Positions 8,222-16,458 of a stretch of 36,154 bases of DNA are shown one piece after another. Position 1 is the stretch's first letter; each line of letters starts with the position of its first letter. The position numbers and the translations under genes are program-made. The notes beneath the pieces were generated by a model that was given only the letters and a program-made list of their open reading frames with translations, did not search any database and had not been told where the DNA came from. The DNA comes from Methanothrix harundinacea (GTDB taxonomy: Archaea; Halobacteriota; Methanosarcinia; Methanotrichales; Methanotrichaceae): NCBI GenBank assembly GCA_002502785.1, contig DAQG01000117.1:1-36154 (forward strand), written 5' to 3'.

Positions 8222-9589
8222 CTAGAGTATCAGCTCAAAGTGGGTGTCGTCTGCATCTCGGTCCATCCTCTCCAGGAACGTGTTTCCGATCATTTCGACG
8301 AGCCTTGCGGCCCCTCCGTATCCCAAGGTTGAGAAGTAGTGGAGGTTGGCCCTGTCGATGATCGGAAATCCGACCCGCACCAGAGGGATGTCCTCGGCCC
8401 GGGCGATGTACTTTCCAAAGGAGTTACCTATCAGCATATCCACCGGCCCCTTTTTGATCTTCTGGTGAAGGAGGAATAGGTCGCCACCTATCGCCTCGCA
8501 GGCCGGGGCGACGCTTTTGATCTCCTTCTCGAAGAGCTTGTCGGGGGTTCCCGTCAGGGCGTAGACCGATTCAGCTCCCAGGTCTCTCAGCATCCCCACA
8601 AGTCCTATCACCGTGTCGGGGTCGCCGTAGACCGCGATCCTTTTGCCGTGGAAGTGGGGATGGGCGTCAGTCATCATGTCCACGAGCCTTCCCCTCTCGT
8701 CTTCAAGCTCTGAGGGTATCGGAACCCCCATCAGCTCAGAGACCTCCATGACGAAGGTGTCGGTGTTTCTGATCCCGATCGGCATCGGGCCGACGACTGC
8801 CGGGATCCCGAACTTGCCCTTCAGGATCATGGCACCGGAGGCTCCAGCGCACCTGCCGAGGGCTATCGTCCCAGCGGAGTTTGCGGCATCCTCGAGGTCA
8901 GAGATGCTCGTTCCTCCCGGAGGGTAGAGGCCGCCGGATTCGGGCGTGAGGGGGGCATCGAAGACCCCTGTGGTGTCCGGGAAGACGATATAGGGTACCC
9001 CCATCATTGTGAGGAGCCTTTTGATCTCCCTAATGTCTCCGGGCTCGACGAAGCCTGGTATTATGTTCAGCTTCCCGTTCGGCTCCCCCTTTTTGGGGAA
9101 GGTCTGGGCGATGGCCTTGACGGCGTTGTCGTACCCTGTGATGTGAGACCCGACGTAGCTTGGGGTGCTAGCGATGACGACCTTCATCTTGGGGTCGAAG
9201 AAGGGCTCGTACCTGATCTCCTCCATGAAGGAGGAGACGTCGTCGCCTATCGTCTCCGAGGAGCAGGTGGTGTTGATCGCCAGAACCTCGGGATGGTAGA
9301 GCCTGGTGATGTTCTCCACCGCCTCCTTCAGGTTGTTTCTCCCTCCGAAGACGACGGAGTCCTCTGTGAATGAGGTGGTGGCGGCGATCGACGGCTCCCT
9401 GTAGTGGCGGGAGAGGAGCATCCTGAGGTACGAGGAGCACCCCTGCGAGCCGTGAGTGAGAGGCATGCAGTTGTGAATACCCTTGTAGGCAAGCTCAGCT
9501 CCGATGGGCTGGCAGATCTTGGCGGGGTTTATCGCCAGAGACTCTCTATCCACAATATCCTTTGGAGTGTAGTCAAGCATCGGCGTCAC
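8222..9589 (-). CDS. nifK: Nitrogenase MoFe protein beta chain
   Basis: NifK forms the alpha2-beta2 MoFe protein with NifD and shares the P-cluster with it. The three P-cluster cysteines are visible at C26 (KICQP), C51 (HGSQGCSSY) and C109 (NTTCSSETIGDD). At 455 residues it is shorter than the Azotobacter chain (about 520) because the N-terminal extension is absent, as in clostridial and methanogen enzymes. It overlaps the nifD end by 17 bases, so synthesis of the two subunits is coupled. An alternative Met three codons later would reduce the overlap to eight bases. Confidence 0.96.
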   Translation of the reverse strand: MTPMLDYTPKDIVDRESLAINPAKICQPIGAELAYKGIHNCMPLTHGSQGCSSYLRMLLSRHYREPSIAATTSFTEDSVVFGGRNNLKEAVENITRLYHPEVLAINTTCSSETIGDDVSSFMEEIRYEPFFDPKMKVVIASTPSYVGSHITGYDNAVKAIAQTFPKKGEPNGKLNIIPGFVEPGDIREIKRLLTMMGVPYIVFPDTTGVFDAPLTPESGGLYPPGGTSISDLEDAANSAGTIALGRCAGASGAMILKGKFGIPAVVGPMPIGIRNTDTFVMEVSELMGVPIPSELEDERGRLVDMMTDAHPHFHGKRIAVYGDPDTVIGLVGMLRDLGAESVYALTGTPDKLFEKEIKSVAPACEAIGGDLFLLHQKIKKGPVDMLIGNSFGKYIARAEDIPLVRVGFPIIDRANLHYFSTLGYGGAARLVEMIGNTFLERMDRDADDTHFELIL

Positions 9590-11189
9590 CTCTCCAGGGT
9601 GGAGTTACGAACTTCCACGTGGGGCTGTTGATGGCCATGTCCATATCTCTTGCAAAGTTCACGAACCCCTCAAAGCCGGTGTAGGGGCCGCTGTAGTCGT
9701 AGGAGTGCATCTGGCGCGAGGGGATGTGCATCTTCTGGAAGACGTACTTGTCCTTGATCCCGGAGCAGAAGAGGTCGATCTCCATCTCCCGGACGAGCCG
9801 TTCGCACTCCTGGTGGCTGTAGTCGTCTATCATTATCTGGCCGTCTCTCATGTGGGGCAGGAGCCCCTCGTAATCCATCAGCCTCGGTATCGTCTCCTTC
9901 TTCTTTTTGATCTCCTCGTCATCATAAGGAGAGACGACGTCCGGATCGCGCTCGTAGTGGATATCTTCCAGGATCTTCGATCTGCCCGAGTGGACGATGT
10001 CGGAGAGGGCACGTCTTCCCTCGTAGTCGTCCCTGTGGGCGAACTCGTAGCCTGCGACCACCACCTCCATCCCCAGGGTCTCGAACATGTTCCTGATGTG
10101 GTGGGCGCGAGACCCTCCCACCAGGAGCATCACCCTCTTTCCGGCCAGACGCTCTTTGTACATCTCGATCGTCGGCTCGATCTTCGCCATCTCCTCGGCG
10201 ATTACCTCCTCGGTTTTTGCCGTCAGACTGGGGTCGTCGAAGAAGGCGGCCATGTCCCTCAAGGTGTCGATCGTATCCTTTACGCCCAGGTAGTTGACCT
10301 TCAGCCAGGGGGTCCCGTACTTCTCCTCCATCATCCGGTTGGTGTAGTTGATCGACCGGTGGCAGAGGAGGATGTTCAGCTTGGCGTTGTGAGCTCTTGC
10401 TATCTCGTGGAAGGAGGCGTCCCCGGTGAAGGAGCTGATCGGGTTGTAGCCGATCCTCTCCAGGAGGTCTTTGACGACCCAATAGTCGCCGCCGATGTTG
10501 TACTCGCCGAAGACGTTGACGGCGAAGGGTCCGGGGTCCTCCATATCCTCGGTCCCCACCAGGTGCTCCATCAGGGCGTTGGAGGCGATGTGGTGGCCTG
10601 CGGATTGGCTCACGCCTCTGTACCCCTCGCACCGGACCGGTATCACCTTGATCTTGAGGTCTTCTTCGGCCTTCCTGCAGACGGACTCGATATCGTCGCC
10701 GATGAGGCCGATGGGACATGTGGCGAAGACCGAGATGCATCCTGGCTTGAAGATGGAGTAGGCCTCCCTTATCGCCTTGGCCAGCTTCTTCTCCGACCCG
10801 AAGACGATGTCCGTCTCCTTGACGTCGGTGCTGAGACAGTATGCTCCGAAGTTGTCCTGCCCCTCCTCGGCCTTCATGAGGTTTCTTCTCGTCCCCCAGG
10901 TGAAGTAGGCGCATCCTATGGGACCGTGGATTATGTGGAGGATGTCTTTGACGGGGCCGAAGACGACGCCCTTGGAGCCGGCGAAAGCGCAGCCCCTGTT
11001 TGTCAATATCCCCGGAACTGTCCTGGTGCTGGCCTCGATCTTCTGCTCCACCTCGCAGGAGTCTTTCACCACCAGGTGCTTCTTTCTCGCCTCGGCGGTC
11101 TTCTTCGGGAAGTCCTCGTAGAGCTCCTCTACGATCCTTTGGCTCTCGGCAACCGTTACCGGCCTTTTTTCGTTCGCCTTCGAGGTCAT
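9573..11189 (-). CDS. nifD: Nitrogenase MoFe protein alpha chain
   Basis: This subunit carries the FeMo-cofactor where N2 is reduced. P-cluster ligands are C67 (NRGCAFAG), C93 (GPIGCAYF) and C158 (ATCPIGLIGDD). The cofactor ligands are C276 (LLCHRSINY) and H495 (MHSYDYSGPYTGFEG). The substrate-site Gln195 and His199 (GVSQSAGHH) correspond to Azotobacter Gln191 and His195. The 538-residue length includes an insertion of about 50 residues near 400-455 (SPYDDEEIKKKKETI region), as in clostridial and methanogen NifD. These features favour the Mo enzyme over VnfD/AnfD. The start overlaps the nifI2 stop as ATGA. Confidence 0.97.
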   Translation of the reverse strand: MTSKANEKRPVTVAESQRIVEELYEDFPKKTAEARKKHLVVKDSCEVEQKIEASTRTVPGILTNRGCAFAGSKGVVFGPVKDILHIIHGPIGCAYFTWGTRRNLMKAEEGQDNFGAYCLSTDVKETDIVFGSEKKLAKAIREAYSIFKPGCISVFATCPIGLIGDDIESVCRKAEEDLKIKVIPVRCEGYRGVSQSAGHHIASNALMEHLVGTEDMEDPGPFAVNVFGEYNIGGDYWVVKDLLERIGYNPISSFTGDASFHEIARAHNAKLNILLCHRSINYTNRMMEEKYGTPWLKVNYLGVKDTIDTLRDMAAFFDDPSLTAKTEEVIAEEMAKIEPTIEMYKERLAGKRVMLLVGGSRAHHIRNMFETLGMEVVVAGYEFAHRDDYEGRRALSDIVHSGRSKILEDIHYERDPDVVSPYDDEEIKKKKETIPRLMDYEGLLPHMRDGQIMIDDYSHQECERLVREMEIDLFCSGIKDKYVFQKMHIPSRQMHSYDYSGPYTGFEGFVNFARDMDMAINSPTWKFVTPPWRGDADA

Positions 11190-11542
11190 GAAACGGCCTC
11201 ACTGCCACGTTCACCCGTTCTTATTCTGACCGACTCTTCGATCGGAATGACAAAGATCCTGCCGTCGCCGATGTTGCCTGTCCTGTTGATCTTGGTGATG
11301 ACGGCCACCACAGCGGGCACGAACTCGTCTTCCACCACCACCGAGATCATCCTCTTCGGCAGGAACTTCACCGGCCCCCCTCTCGGCTCGTTCAGATCCG
11401 AGGGGTATATGATATCGAGGCCCCGCTGCTTTCCTCTTCCCATGACCTTGTAGGCGGTGAAGGCAGGAACGCCGACGACGTCCAGAGCGTTCTTCGTCTC
11501 CTCCATCTTGTTCATCTGGATGATGGCCACTACCTCTTTCAT
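11186..11542 (-). CDS. nifI2: Nitrogenase regulatory PII-like protein NifI2
   Basis: NifI2 associates with NifI1 and inhibits NifDK directly when fixed nitrogen is available; 2-oxoglutarate relieves this. The 118 residues show the PII fold: MKEVVAIIQMNKMEETKNAL, a long T-loop region after GRGKQRGL with PRGGPVKFLPKRMISVVV, and the C-terminal TGNIGDGRIFVIPIEESVRIRTGE. Its T-loop is longer than that of NifI1, which distinguishes the two. It begins directly after the nifI1 stop with no gap and overlaps nifD by four bases. Confidence 0.95.
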   Translation of the reverse strand: MKEVVAIIQMNKMEETKNALDVVGVPAFTAYKVMGRGKQRGLDIIYPSDLNEPRGGPVKFLPKRMISVVVEDEFVPAVVAVITKINRTGNIGDGRIFVIPIEESVRIRTGERGSEAVS

Positions 11543-11860
11543 CTACAGCCCCCTGGCGCCGGTCCTGATGGTGTAGGCCTCTTCGACGGGGGTGACGAAG
11601 ATCTTGCCGTCACCGATCTTTCCGGTCCTGGCGCTATCTTCGATGACGGCCACCGCCTCCTCCAGCTTCTCGTCGTCGACGACGATCATCAGCATCGTCT
11701 TGGATAGGCTGTCGTAGACCATCTCCCCTACCCTGATCCCCTTCTGCTTTCCCCTGCCGAAGACGTCCAGCTTTGTCAGTGCCACAAACCCGGCCGCCTC
11801 CAGGGCGTCTGCGACTTTGTCCACCTTCTCGGGCCTCACGATGGCCCTTATCATCTTCAT
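11543..11860 (-). CDS. nifI1: Nitrogenase regulatory PII-like protein NifI1
   Basis: The partner of NifI2 in post-translational nitrogenase switch-off, found between nifH and nifD only in methanogens and some anaerobic bacteria. It shows the PII pattern MKMIRAIVRPEKVDKVADAL, GRGKQKGI and TGKIGDGKIFVTPVEEAYTIRTG. The open frame begins five codons earlier at 11875, but the Met at 11860 makes an ATGA overlap with the nifH stop, as at the other junctions of this operon, and matches the usual PII N terminus. The product is then 105 residues. Confidence 0.94.
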   Translation of the reverse strand: MKMIRAIVRPEKVDKVADALEAAGFVALTKLDVFGRGKQKGIRVGEMVYDSLSKTMLMIVVDDEKLEEAVAVIEDSARTGKIGDGKIFVTPVEEAYTIRTGARGL

Positions 11861-12672
11861 GCCACAACGCCCCATTCCGCCATGACATCTTCCAGCTCTT
11901 CGTACTCCATCGGCTTGGGGATGACGAACATCTCGTTTTTGTCGATGTTCTCCGCAAGGCCCAGGTACGCTTTGGCCTGGTCAGAGTCCGGCGCGTACTC
12001 TATCACCGTCTTTTTGTGGATCTCAGACTGGTGGACGATGTTGTCCCTCGGCACGAACTTGATCATCTGGCTTCCGAGCTTCTTGGCGAAGGCGGAGACG
12101 AGCTCCTCTTCTCGATCGACCCTTCGAGAGTTGCAGATGATGCCTCCGAGCCTGGTGCCGCCTGCGTCGGCAAACTTTTTAACCCCCTTACAGATGTTGT
12201 TGGCTGCATAAAGGGCCATCATCTCCCCCGAGGCCACGATGTAGATCTCCTGAGCCTTCCCCTCCCTGATCGGCATGGCAAAGCCGCCGCAGACGACGTC
12301 GCCCAGGACGTCGTAGAAGACGTAGTCTAGGTCGTCGGTGTAGGCTCCGAGGTTCTCCAAGAGGCCTATGGACGTGATGATACCACGGCCGGCGCAGCCG
12401 ACGCCGGGCTCCGGGCCTCCGGACTCGACGCACTTTATCCCACCGAACCCGTCCAGCATGACGTCTTCCAGGGTCACCTCGCCCTCCTTTCGCAAGGTAT
12501 CCAAGACCGTCTGCTGCCTTCTTCCGCCGATAAGCATCTTGACCGAGTCGGCCTTCGGGTCGCATCCGATCTGCATTATCTTCTTGCCCATCGTCGACAG
12601 GGCTGCAGTCAGGTTCTGAGTCGTCGTGGACTTGCCTATGCCGCCCTTTCCGTAGATTGCGATCTGTCGCAC
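11857..12672 (-). CDS. nifH: Nitrogenase iron protein
   Basis: NifH is the ATP-dependent electron donor to NifDK and also acts in FeMo-cofactor assembly. The 271-residue protein has the P-loop GKGGIGKST at 8-16, the two 4Fe-4S ligands C93 (GVGCAGRG) and C128 (DVVCGGF), and R96 in the position that is ADP-ribosylated in some bacteria. The start codon is GTG, with a GGGGGTGG stretch upstream. A TATA-like element lies about 40 bases upstream on the minus strand, so this is the first gene of the nif transcript. The upstream inverted repeat may be a nitrogen-control site. Confidence 0.98.
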   Translation of the reverse strand: MRQIAIYGKGGIGKSTTTQNLTAALSTMGKKIMQIGCDPKADSVKMLIGGRRQQTVLDTLRKEGEVTLEDVMLDGFGGIKCVESGGPEPGVGCAGRGIITSIGLLENLGAYTDDLDYVFYDVLGDVVCGGFAMPIREGKAQEIYIVASGEMMALYAANNICKGVKKFADAGGTRLGGIICNSRRVDREEELVSAFAKKLGSQMIKFVPRDNIVHQSEIHKKTVIEYAPDSDQAKAYLGLAENIDKNEMFVIPKPMEYEELEDVMAEWGVVA

Positions 12673-12710
12673 CTAATTACCACCCCCAGCACAATGAAAT
12701 ATCCAGATAG

Positions 12711-12718
12711 ATATAAAG
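12711..12718 (-). promoter_or_regulatory. Probable TATA box of the nif operon
   Basis: The minus strand reads CTTTATAT here, about 40 bases before the nifH GTG. Transcription starting some 25 bases downstream would leave a leader of about 15 bases that includes the G-rich ribosome site. Confidence 0.5.
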
Positions 12719-12748
12719 AGCTATTTGAGAGGCAATAGTGTATATTAA

Positions 12749-12763
12749 TTACCATAATGGAAA
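12749..12763. promoter_or_regulatory. Imperfect inverted repeat upstream of the nifH TATA box
   Basis: TTACCATAATGGAAA is a five-base inverted repeat with one mismatch around a five-base spacer. It lies about 31 bases upstream of the TATA element. Its GGTAA/TTTCC arms recall NrpR half sites (GGTA or GGAA), but the order and spacing differ from the published GGTA-N6-TACC or GGAA-N6-TTCC operators, so the assignment is weak. Confidence 0.25.
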
Positions 12764-12890
12764 TTTACTAGAAGATATGATGTTAAAATGAAGATTCATA
12801 ATTTGTATTAATTTGTACTCAGATATCTCAAATACCTCCATATAAGTCAGGGATGAAAAATGAGGTGAGAGTTTAGCTGGTGGTGACGAC

Positions 12891-12986
12891 GTGAACATTT
12901 CGATGGAGGCGATCCGGGCCGAGCAGATCTCAAGTCCCCCCTTCGGCGATCAGAGGATCGAGCCAGATCCAGGGATGCGAGCATGA
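12891..12986 (+). CDS. Possible 31-residue leader ORF coupled to the RHH regulator
   Basis: A GTG with a good GGTGGTGA site four bases upstream opens a 31-codon frame (MNISMEAIRAEQ...) whose TGA overlaps the ATG of the next gene as ATGA. The regulator's own ATG has only a weak ribosome site, so this small frame could deliver ribosomes to it by coupling. The peptide resembles nothing I recognise. It may instead be an N-terminal relic or chance. Confidence 0.35.
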   Translation: MNISMEAIRAEQISSPPFGDQRIEPDPGMRA

Positions 12987-13561
12987 GCGAAAACGAGCGC
13001 AACCTGGCGAAGGGAGCTGACAAATTCGCTGTCACCGTCTCCTTCGACGACGAAACGGCGGCCATATTCAAAGACCTGAAGAAGAATCTCGGGATATCTC
13101 AGAGCGAGCTGATGAGGACGGCTCTCAAGTTCTACAGCAGACACAAAGCCCTCTTCGACTCCGTTGATGGTGAAAGGGTCTACATCTACTCGGAGATGCT
13201 CTCGGATGGCGAGCACGTCATCCTGGACATGGATCACTGGATACTGTTCTTGAACTTCATCGAGTCTCACCCCGATAACGAGAAGTTCTGGGAGATGCAT
13301 CGAAAAGTATCTCAGGCCCACGCCGAGGAGTTCATACACAAAAACCACGATGTGGAGAGTGTTTTAAGGAGGCTAGAAGCCTGCAACCTCTTCAAGCTCA
13401 GCAGGGCATCTGAGACGGACTTCACCCTGATCCTCGGATACGACGTTCCGAAGAAGTTCATCAAAAACGAGCTGGAGGACATCTTCACCAAGATGGGACG
13501 TCAAGCCGAGATAAGAGAGGATCTGTCGAAGATCAGGGTTAAGATATTGGTATCTGATTGA
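12983..13561 (+). CDS. Ribbon-helix-helix (CopG-like) regulator with unassigned C-terminal domain
   Basis: Residues 14-52 fit a ribbon-helix-helix DNA-binding fold: a beta strand KFAVTVSFDDE, then ETAAIFKDLKKNLG and SQSELMRTALKFY. The remaining 140 residues form a domain with acidic and aromatic patches (HVILDMDHWILFLNFIESHPD) and an alpha/beta tail (FTLILGYDVPKKFIKNEL ... IRVKILVSD), which I do not recognise and which could sense a ligand or mediate assembly. It is divergently transcribed from nifH and precedes amtB-glnK, so regulation of nitrogen or molybdenum genes is a reasonable inference. It is not NikR: the His/Cys nickel site pattern is absent. Confidence 0.75.
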   Translation: MSENERNLAKGADKFAVTVSFDDETAAIFKDLKKNLGISQSELMRTALKFYSRHKALFDSVDGERVYIYSEMLSDGEHVILDMDHWILFLNFIESHPDNEKFWEMHRKVSQAHAEEFIHKNHDVESVLRRLEACNLFKLSRASETDFTLILGYDVPKKFIKNELEDIFTKMGRQAEIREDLSKIRVKILVSD

Positions 13562-14010
13562 ACTATGCGACGCGGACCATTATCTGGTCGGACGTGGCGT
13601 GAAATATCTCGGCCTACATCTGTTGCTTTGGTCCTCTGCCACGTTTGAGTTTGATACCAGCCCCCCGTTCACGTCAATACTCTCGTTCTATAGATCTCCT
13701 TTCTTAGAGAGCATACCATTGCCGGGCGCATCTCGATGAAGACGTATCCAATATCATCCAAATGATCGTGAGAACTGAGGGTCGCAGAAGACCCGCATGT
13801 TCATAAGAAGCGGTCCAGTCTAGGCGGCAAATGATGTCGATTTTTCTTTCATAAGATGGGAACATATCCTGTAAGCTCTTTTCATAACCGCTATGAAACT
13901 TGATCAAATCTCTTTATAAATCCACAGAACATATTTCGGCCGTCTGATAAGTCGGACGTATCGATGATCAATCCAAGATACGAATTTGCTAGATCGAAAG
14001 GTGATGCATT
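13562..14010 (+). other. Intergenic region before amtB
   Basis: I see no convincing gene in these 449 bases. A minus-strand frame of 67 codons at 13704-13907 lacks recognisable similarity and a clear ribosome site. The 3' half turns AT-rich and contains the amtB promoter elements. Confidence 0.5.
13912..13920 (+). promoter_or_regulatory. Probable TATA box of amtB-glnK
   Basis: CTTTATAAA lies about 90 bases before the amtB ATG. Initiation about 25 bases downstream would leave a leader of some 65 bases ending in a GGTGAT ribosome site five bases before the start. Confidence 0.5.
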
Positions 14011-15213
14011 ATGGTTCTAGACAGTGGAGATACGGCCTTTATCCTGGTCGCAACGGCGATGGTCATGCTGATGATACCGGGAGTCGGGCTATTCTATGGT
14101 GGTCTCGTTCGGAAGAAGGACGTGGTCTCCATGATCGGCCTATCCTTCCTGGCGCTGGCCCTGGTCAGCGTCCAGTGGGTTCTGGTCGGCTACAGCCTAT
14201 CCTTCGGGACGGACATTGCGGGCTTCATAGGGGGCCTCGACTTCCTGGGCCTGCGGGGCGTCGGAATGGGCGCCGGGGATGCGACGATACCCGGCCTCCT
14301 CTTCATGGCCTTCCAGCTAGTCTTCGCTGGGATCACCCTGGCGATCATAACCTCTGCCGTGGCTGAGAGAGTGAAGATAGGCTCGTTCATAGTCTTCGGT
14401 CTCCTCTGGACGACACTCGTCTACGATCCCCTCGCCCACTGGGCCTGGGGCGGCGGCTGGGCCGGTCAGCTCGGAGCCCTCGACTTCGCCGGAGGAACCG
14501 TCGTTCACATAAGCTCCGGTTTCGGCGCTCTCGCTCTCGCCCTCGTCATAGGCAAGAGGATCGGGTTTGGCGAGCACGACATGGAGCCTCACAACATACC
14601 GATGACGATGCTGGGAGCCGCCCTCCTATGGTTCGGATGGTTCGGGTTCAACGCAGGGTCTGCCCTAGCGGCCAACGGCCTTGCTGCAAACGCCTTCGTC
14701 GTGACGAACACCTCTGCGGCCGCCGGTGCTTTGGCGTGGCTCTTCGCCTCCTGGGTCAAGGGCAAGCCGAGCGCTCTGGGCATGGTGAGCGGTGGGATCG
14801 CAGGGCTCGTTGCGATTACCCCTGCGGCAGGTTTCGTCGATACGATGTCGGCGCTGGTGATCGGAGCTGTGGCTGGCGTTCTGTGCTACAAAGCGCTCCT
14901 GTTCAGGGTCGGTAAGGGGCTTGACGAGAGCCTGGACGCCTGGGCGGTCCACGGAGTGGGCGGCCTCTGGGGCGCTCTTGCCACGGGCATATTCGCCGTT
15001 GAGGCTGTCGGCGGGTACTCCGGCCTTCTCCAAGGGAACGTCGACCAGTTCGTGGCCCAGGTGATCGGAGCCGTCGCTGCGGTGGTCTACGCCTTCGTTG
15101 TGACATACGCCCTCGCTAAAATCGTCGATTCGACGATGGGCCTTAGGGTCACTGAAGACGAAGAGTACGTGGGGCTGGACATATCCCAGCACGGAGAGAA
15201 GGCTTACGCCTAG
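14011..15213 (+). CDS. amtB: Ammonium transporter Amt
   Basis: A 400-residue membrane protein with about eleven hydrophobic helices that conducts ammonium into the cell. The twin histidines of the pore are at H166 (FAGGTVVHISSG) and H314 (DAWAVHGVGGLWG), and D158 corresponds to the structural Asp near the recruitment site. The N terminus begins directly in the first helix, with no extra signal peptide. glnK follows 22 bases downstream, the standard arrangement in which GlnK plugs the channel when nitrogen is plentiful. Its place next to nif fits co-regulation by nitrogen status. Confidence 0.96.
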   Translation: MVLDSGDTAFILVATAMVMLMIPGVGLFYGGLVRKKDVVSMIGLSFLALALVSVQWVLVGYSLSFGTDIAGFIGGLDFLGLRGVGMGAGDATIPGLLFMAFQLVFAGITLAIITSAVAERVKIGSFIVFGLLWTTLVYDPLAHWAWGGGWAGQLGALDFAGGTVVHISSGFGALALALVIGKRIGFGEHDMEPHNIPMTMLGAALLWFGWFGFNAGSALAANGLAANAFVVTNTSAAAGALAWLFASWVKGKPSALGMVSGGIAGLVAITPAAGFVDTMSALVIGAVAGVLCYKALLFRVGKGLDESLDAWAVHGVGGLWGALATGIFAVEAVGGYSGLLQGNVDQFVAQVIGAVAAVVYAFVVTYALAKIVDSTMGLRVTEDEEYVGLDISQHGEKAYA

Positions 15214-15235
15214 CGGCGGAAGGTGGTGATAGGCG

Positions 15236-15565
15236 ATGATGAAAGTTGAGGCCATAATACGGCCCGAGAGGCTGGACCAGGTCAAAAAGGCCCTGGAAGA
15301 GAAGGGCTTTGTGGGCATGACCGTCGGCGAGGTGACGGGCCGAGGCGAGCAGAAGGGGATCAAGCTCCAGTTCAGGGGCAGGACGATGGACGTCGACCTT
15401 CTCCCAAAGATCAGGATCGAGCTGATCGTGAAAGACGAGGTCGTGGACACCCTCATCGAGACGATCTCCGAGGCGGCCAGGACCGGACGGCCCGGCGATG
15501 GCAGGATCTTCGTGATCCCGGTGGCAAGGTCCGTGCGAGTGAGGACCGGCGAGGAGGTTAAGTAG
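15236..15565 (+). CDS. glnK: PII signal protein GlnK without the uridylylated Tyr
   Basis: A 109-residue PII protein that senses ATP/ADP and 2-oxoglutarate and blocks the Amt channel. Family features are the N-terminal VEAIIRPERLDQVKKAL, the T-loop between GRGEQKGI and LLPKIRIEL, and TGRPGDGRIFVIPV. In the T-loop the bacterial YRGAEY becomes FRGRTM, so Tyr51, the site of uridylylation, is Met; control must be by ligand alone. A GGTGGTGAT ribosome site lies five bases before the first of two adjacent Met codons, either of which could be used. Confidence 0.95.
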   Translation: MMKVEAIIRPERLDQVKKALEEKGFVGMTVGEVTGRGEQKGIKLQFRGRTMDVDLLPKIRIELIVKDEVVDTLIETISEAARTGRPGDGRIFVIPVARSVRVRTGEEVK

Positions 15566-15640
15566 GGGCGGGCCCCTCCTACCCCCCTTTCTATCCCCTC
15601 TATTCTTTCCTCCGCCCTCCTTTTCCTTTTGTATCGGATT
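15564..15640 (+). terminator. Probable terminator of amtB-glnK
   Basis: A six-base-pair GC stem (AGGGGC/GCCCCT, 15564-15577) overlaps the glnK stop and is followed by a pyrimidine-rich tract with T runs near 15620-15636. Archaeal termination generally relies on such T-rich tracts. Confidence 0.4.
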
Positions 15641-15863
15641 CGGCGATGCTATTTTTGATATTTACTGCCTCAACTCCTCTGCCGGCGGCGAACTCGTCCG
15701 GGGGCGATGAACGCTTCGATGCGGCAACGTAGGCGCCCTTGACCACGATGGCAAATTTTGGGTAGGGGTGGATAGCGGTTGGACTCCTCTGGTAACTAGT
15801 ATAATCGTGGGCAGGTGTACTGGCCAATAATGCTTGATGGCCTTTATATCAGAAAAGTACGGA

Positions 15864-15920
15864 GGGAAATATCCCAGGAAATATCCCATTGGGTGCGGAG
15901 ATCTCCGGGATATTCCCGGG
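15864..15920. repeat. Short repeated near-palindromes downstream of the RDD gene
   Basis: GGGAAATATCCC at 15864-15875 is repeated as GGAAATATCCC at 15877-15887, and an inverted copy, GGGATATTCCCGGG, follows at 15907-15920. The repeats can pair to form alternative hairpins just beyond the stop of the minus-strand RDD gene, so a transcript-end role is possible. The rest of the 15566-15930 gap shows no gene. Confidence 0.45.
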
Positions 15921-15930
15921 ACGACGTCAA

Positions 15931-16401
15931 TCACGCCTTGACAACGTAGGTTCCTGCGATCTTGTCGTGCCAACCCTGCTTCTTCTTGTCGATCAAAATC
16001 CAGATGTAGCCGAGGAAGAAAACCATGCCAGATATCTCCATGCCGACCCATCTGAAAAAGCCCTTTTTGTATCCGACCGGAATAATTCCGTCCGCTCGGA
16101 TCAGCTTTATCTCCACAAGCTTCATCCCCGGGGTCTGTCCCTTCCCGAAGAAGTAGACGTAGTATCCTATTGCTATAGCCACCATCAGAATGTAAACCGC
16201 GTAAAATGTCGTCGAAAAGTCGCCGCCGCCGCTCATAATATCCTCTTCGGTCGGAACTCCGAAAACGAATACGAGGGCGAGATAGATGACGCTTAAGACG
16301 ATCACGTCGACCAGATATGACGCCAGACGCTGCCCAACGCCTGCCACGTCCAGTTCCGGGCCCTGATCCAATTCGCCCTTTTGAGCATCTGCTTCATCCA
16401 T
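15931..16401 (-). CDS. RDD-family membrane protein
   Basis: The 156-residue protein begins with a polar segment and then shows the RDD pattern: GQRLASYLVDVIVL (the Arg and Asp are signature residues), two central hydrophobic helices, GQTPGMKLVEIKL, and a last helix ending with KKQGWHDKIAGTYVV. RDD proteins are three- to four-helix membrane proteins of mostly unknown function; some have been linked to ion exchange. It stands alone with its own TATA element upstream and no partner gene. Confidence 0.88.
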   Translation of the reverse strand: MDEADAQKGELDQGPELDVAGVGQRLASYLVDVIVLSVIYLALVFVFGVPTEEDIMSGGGDFSTTFYAVYILMVAIAIGYYVYFFGKGQTPGMKLVEIKLIRADGIIPVGYKKGFFRWVGMEISGMVFFLGYIWILIDKKKQGWHDKIAGTYVVKA

Positions 16402-16450
16402 ACTTCAGTCACCACCAAAAGATCATTGCTATCAGAGTGCGTCAAGCTTG

Positions 16451-16458
16451 TATAAATA
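16451..16458 (-). promoter_or_regulatory. Probable TATA box of the RDD gene
   Basis: The minus strand carries TTTATA within AATATTTATAC about 50 bases before the RDD start, in an AT-rich stretch. Confidence 0.45.

Noticed and set aside
9573..11189. Vanadium or iron-only nitrogenase
   Set aside because: The operon has no vnfG/anfG delta subunit, nifE/nifN are present and the NifD substrate-site residues match the Mo enzyme.
9922..11214. A long minus-strand frame overlapping nifD in another phase
   Set aside because: The product is Arg/Gly-rich low-complexity sequence typical of an out-of-frame reading of a GC-rich gene.
9705..11453. A 582-codon plus-strand frame opposite nifD and nifI2
   Set aside because: It mirrors the GC-rich third positions of nifD/nifI2, has no family similarity and is fully antisense to strongly conserved genes.
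12983..13561. NikR-type nickel regulator
   Set aside because: The ribbon-helix-helix part fits, but the C-terminal domain lacks the His/Cys nickel ligands and the ACT-like spacing of NikR.
13704..13907. A 67-codon minus-strand frame in the gap before amtB
   Set aside because: No family similarity and no clear ribosome site; it lies in a region with no coding bias.
15864..15920. A short CRISPR array
   Set aside because: Only two direct copies of about 11 bases with no spacer of usual size; the third is inverted.
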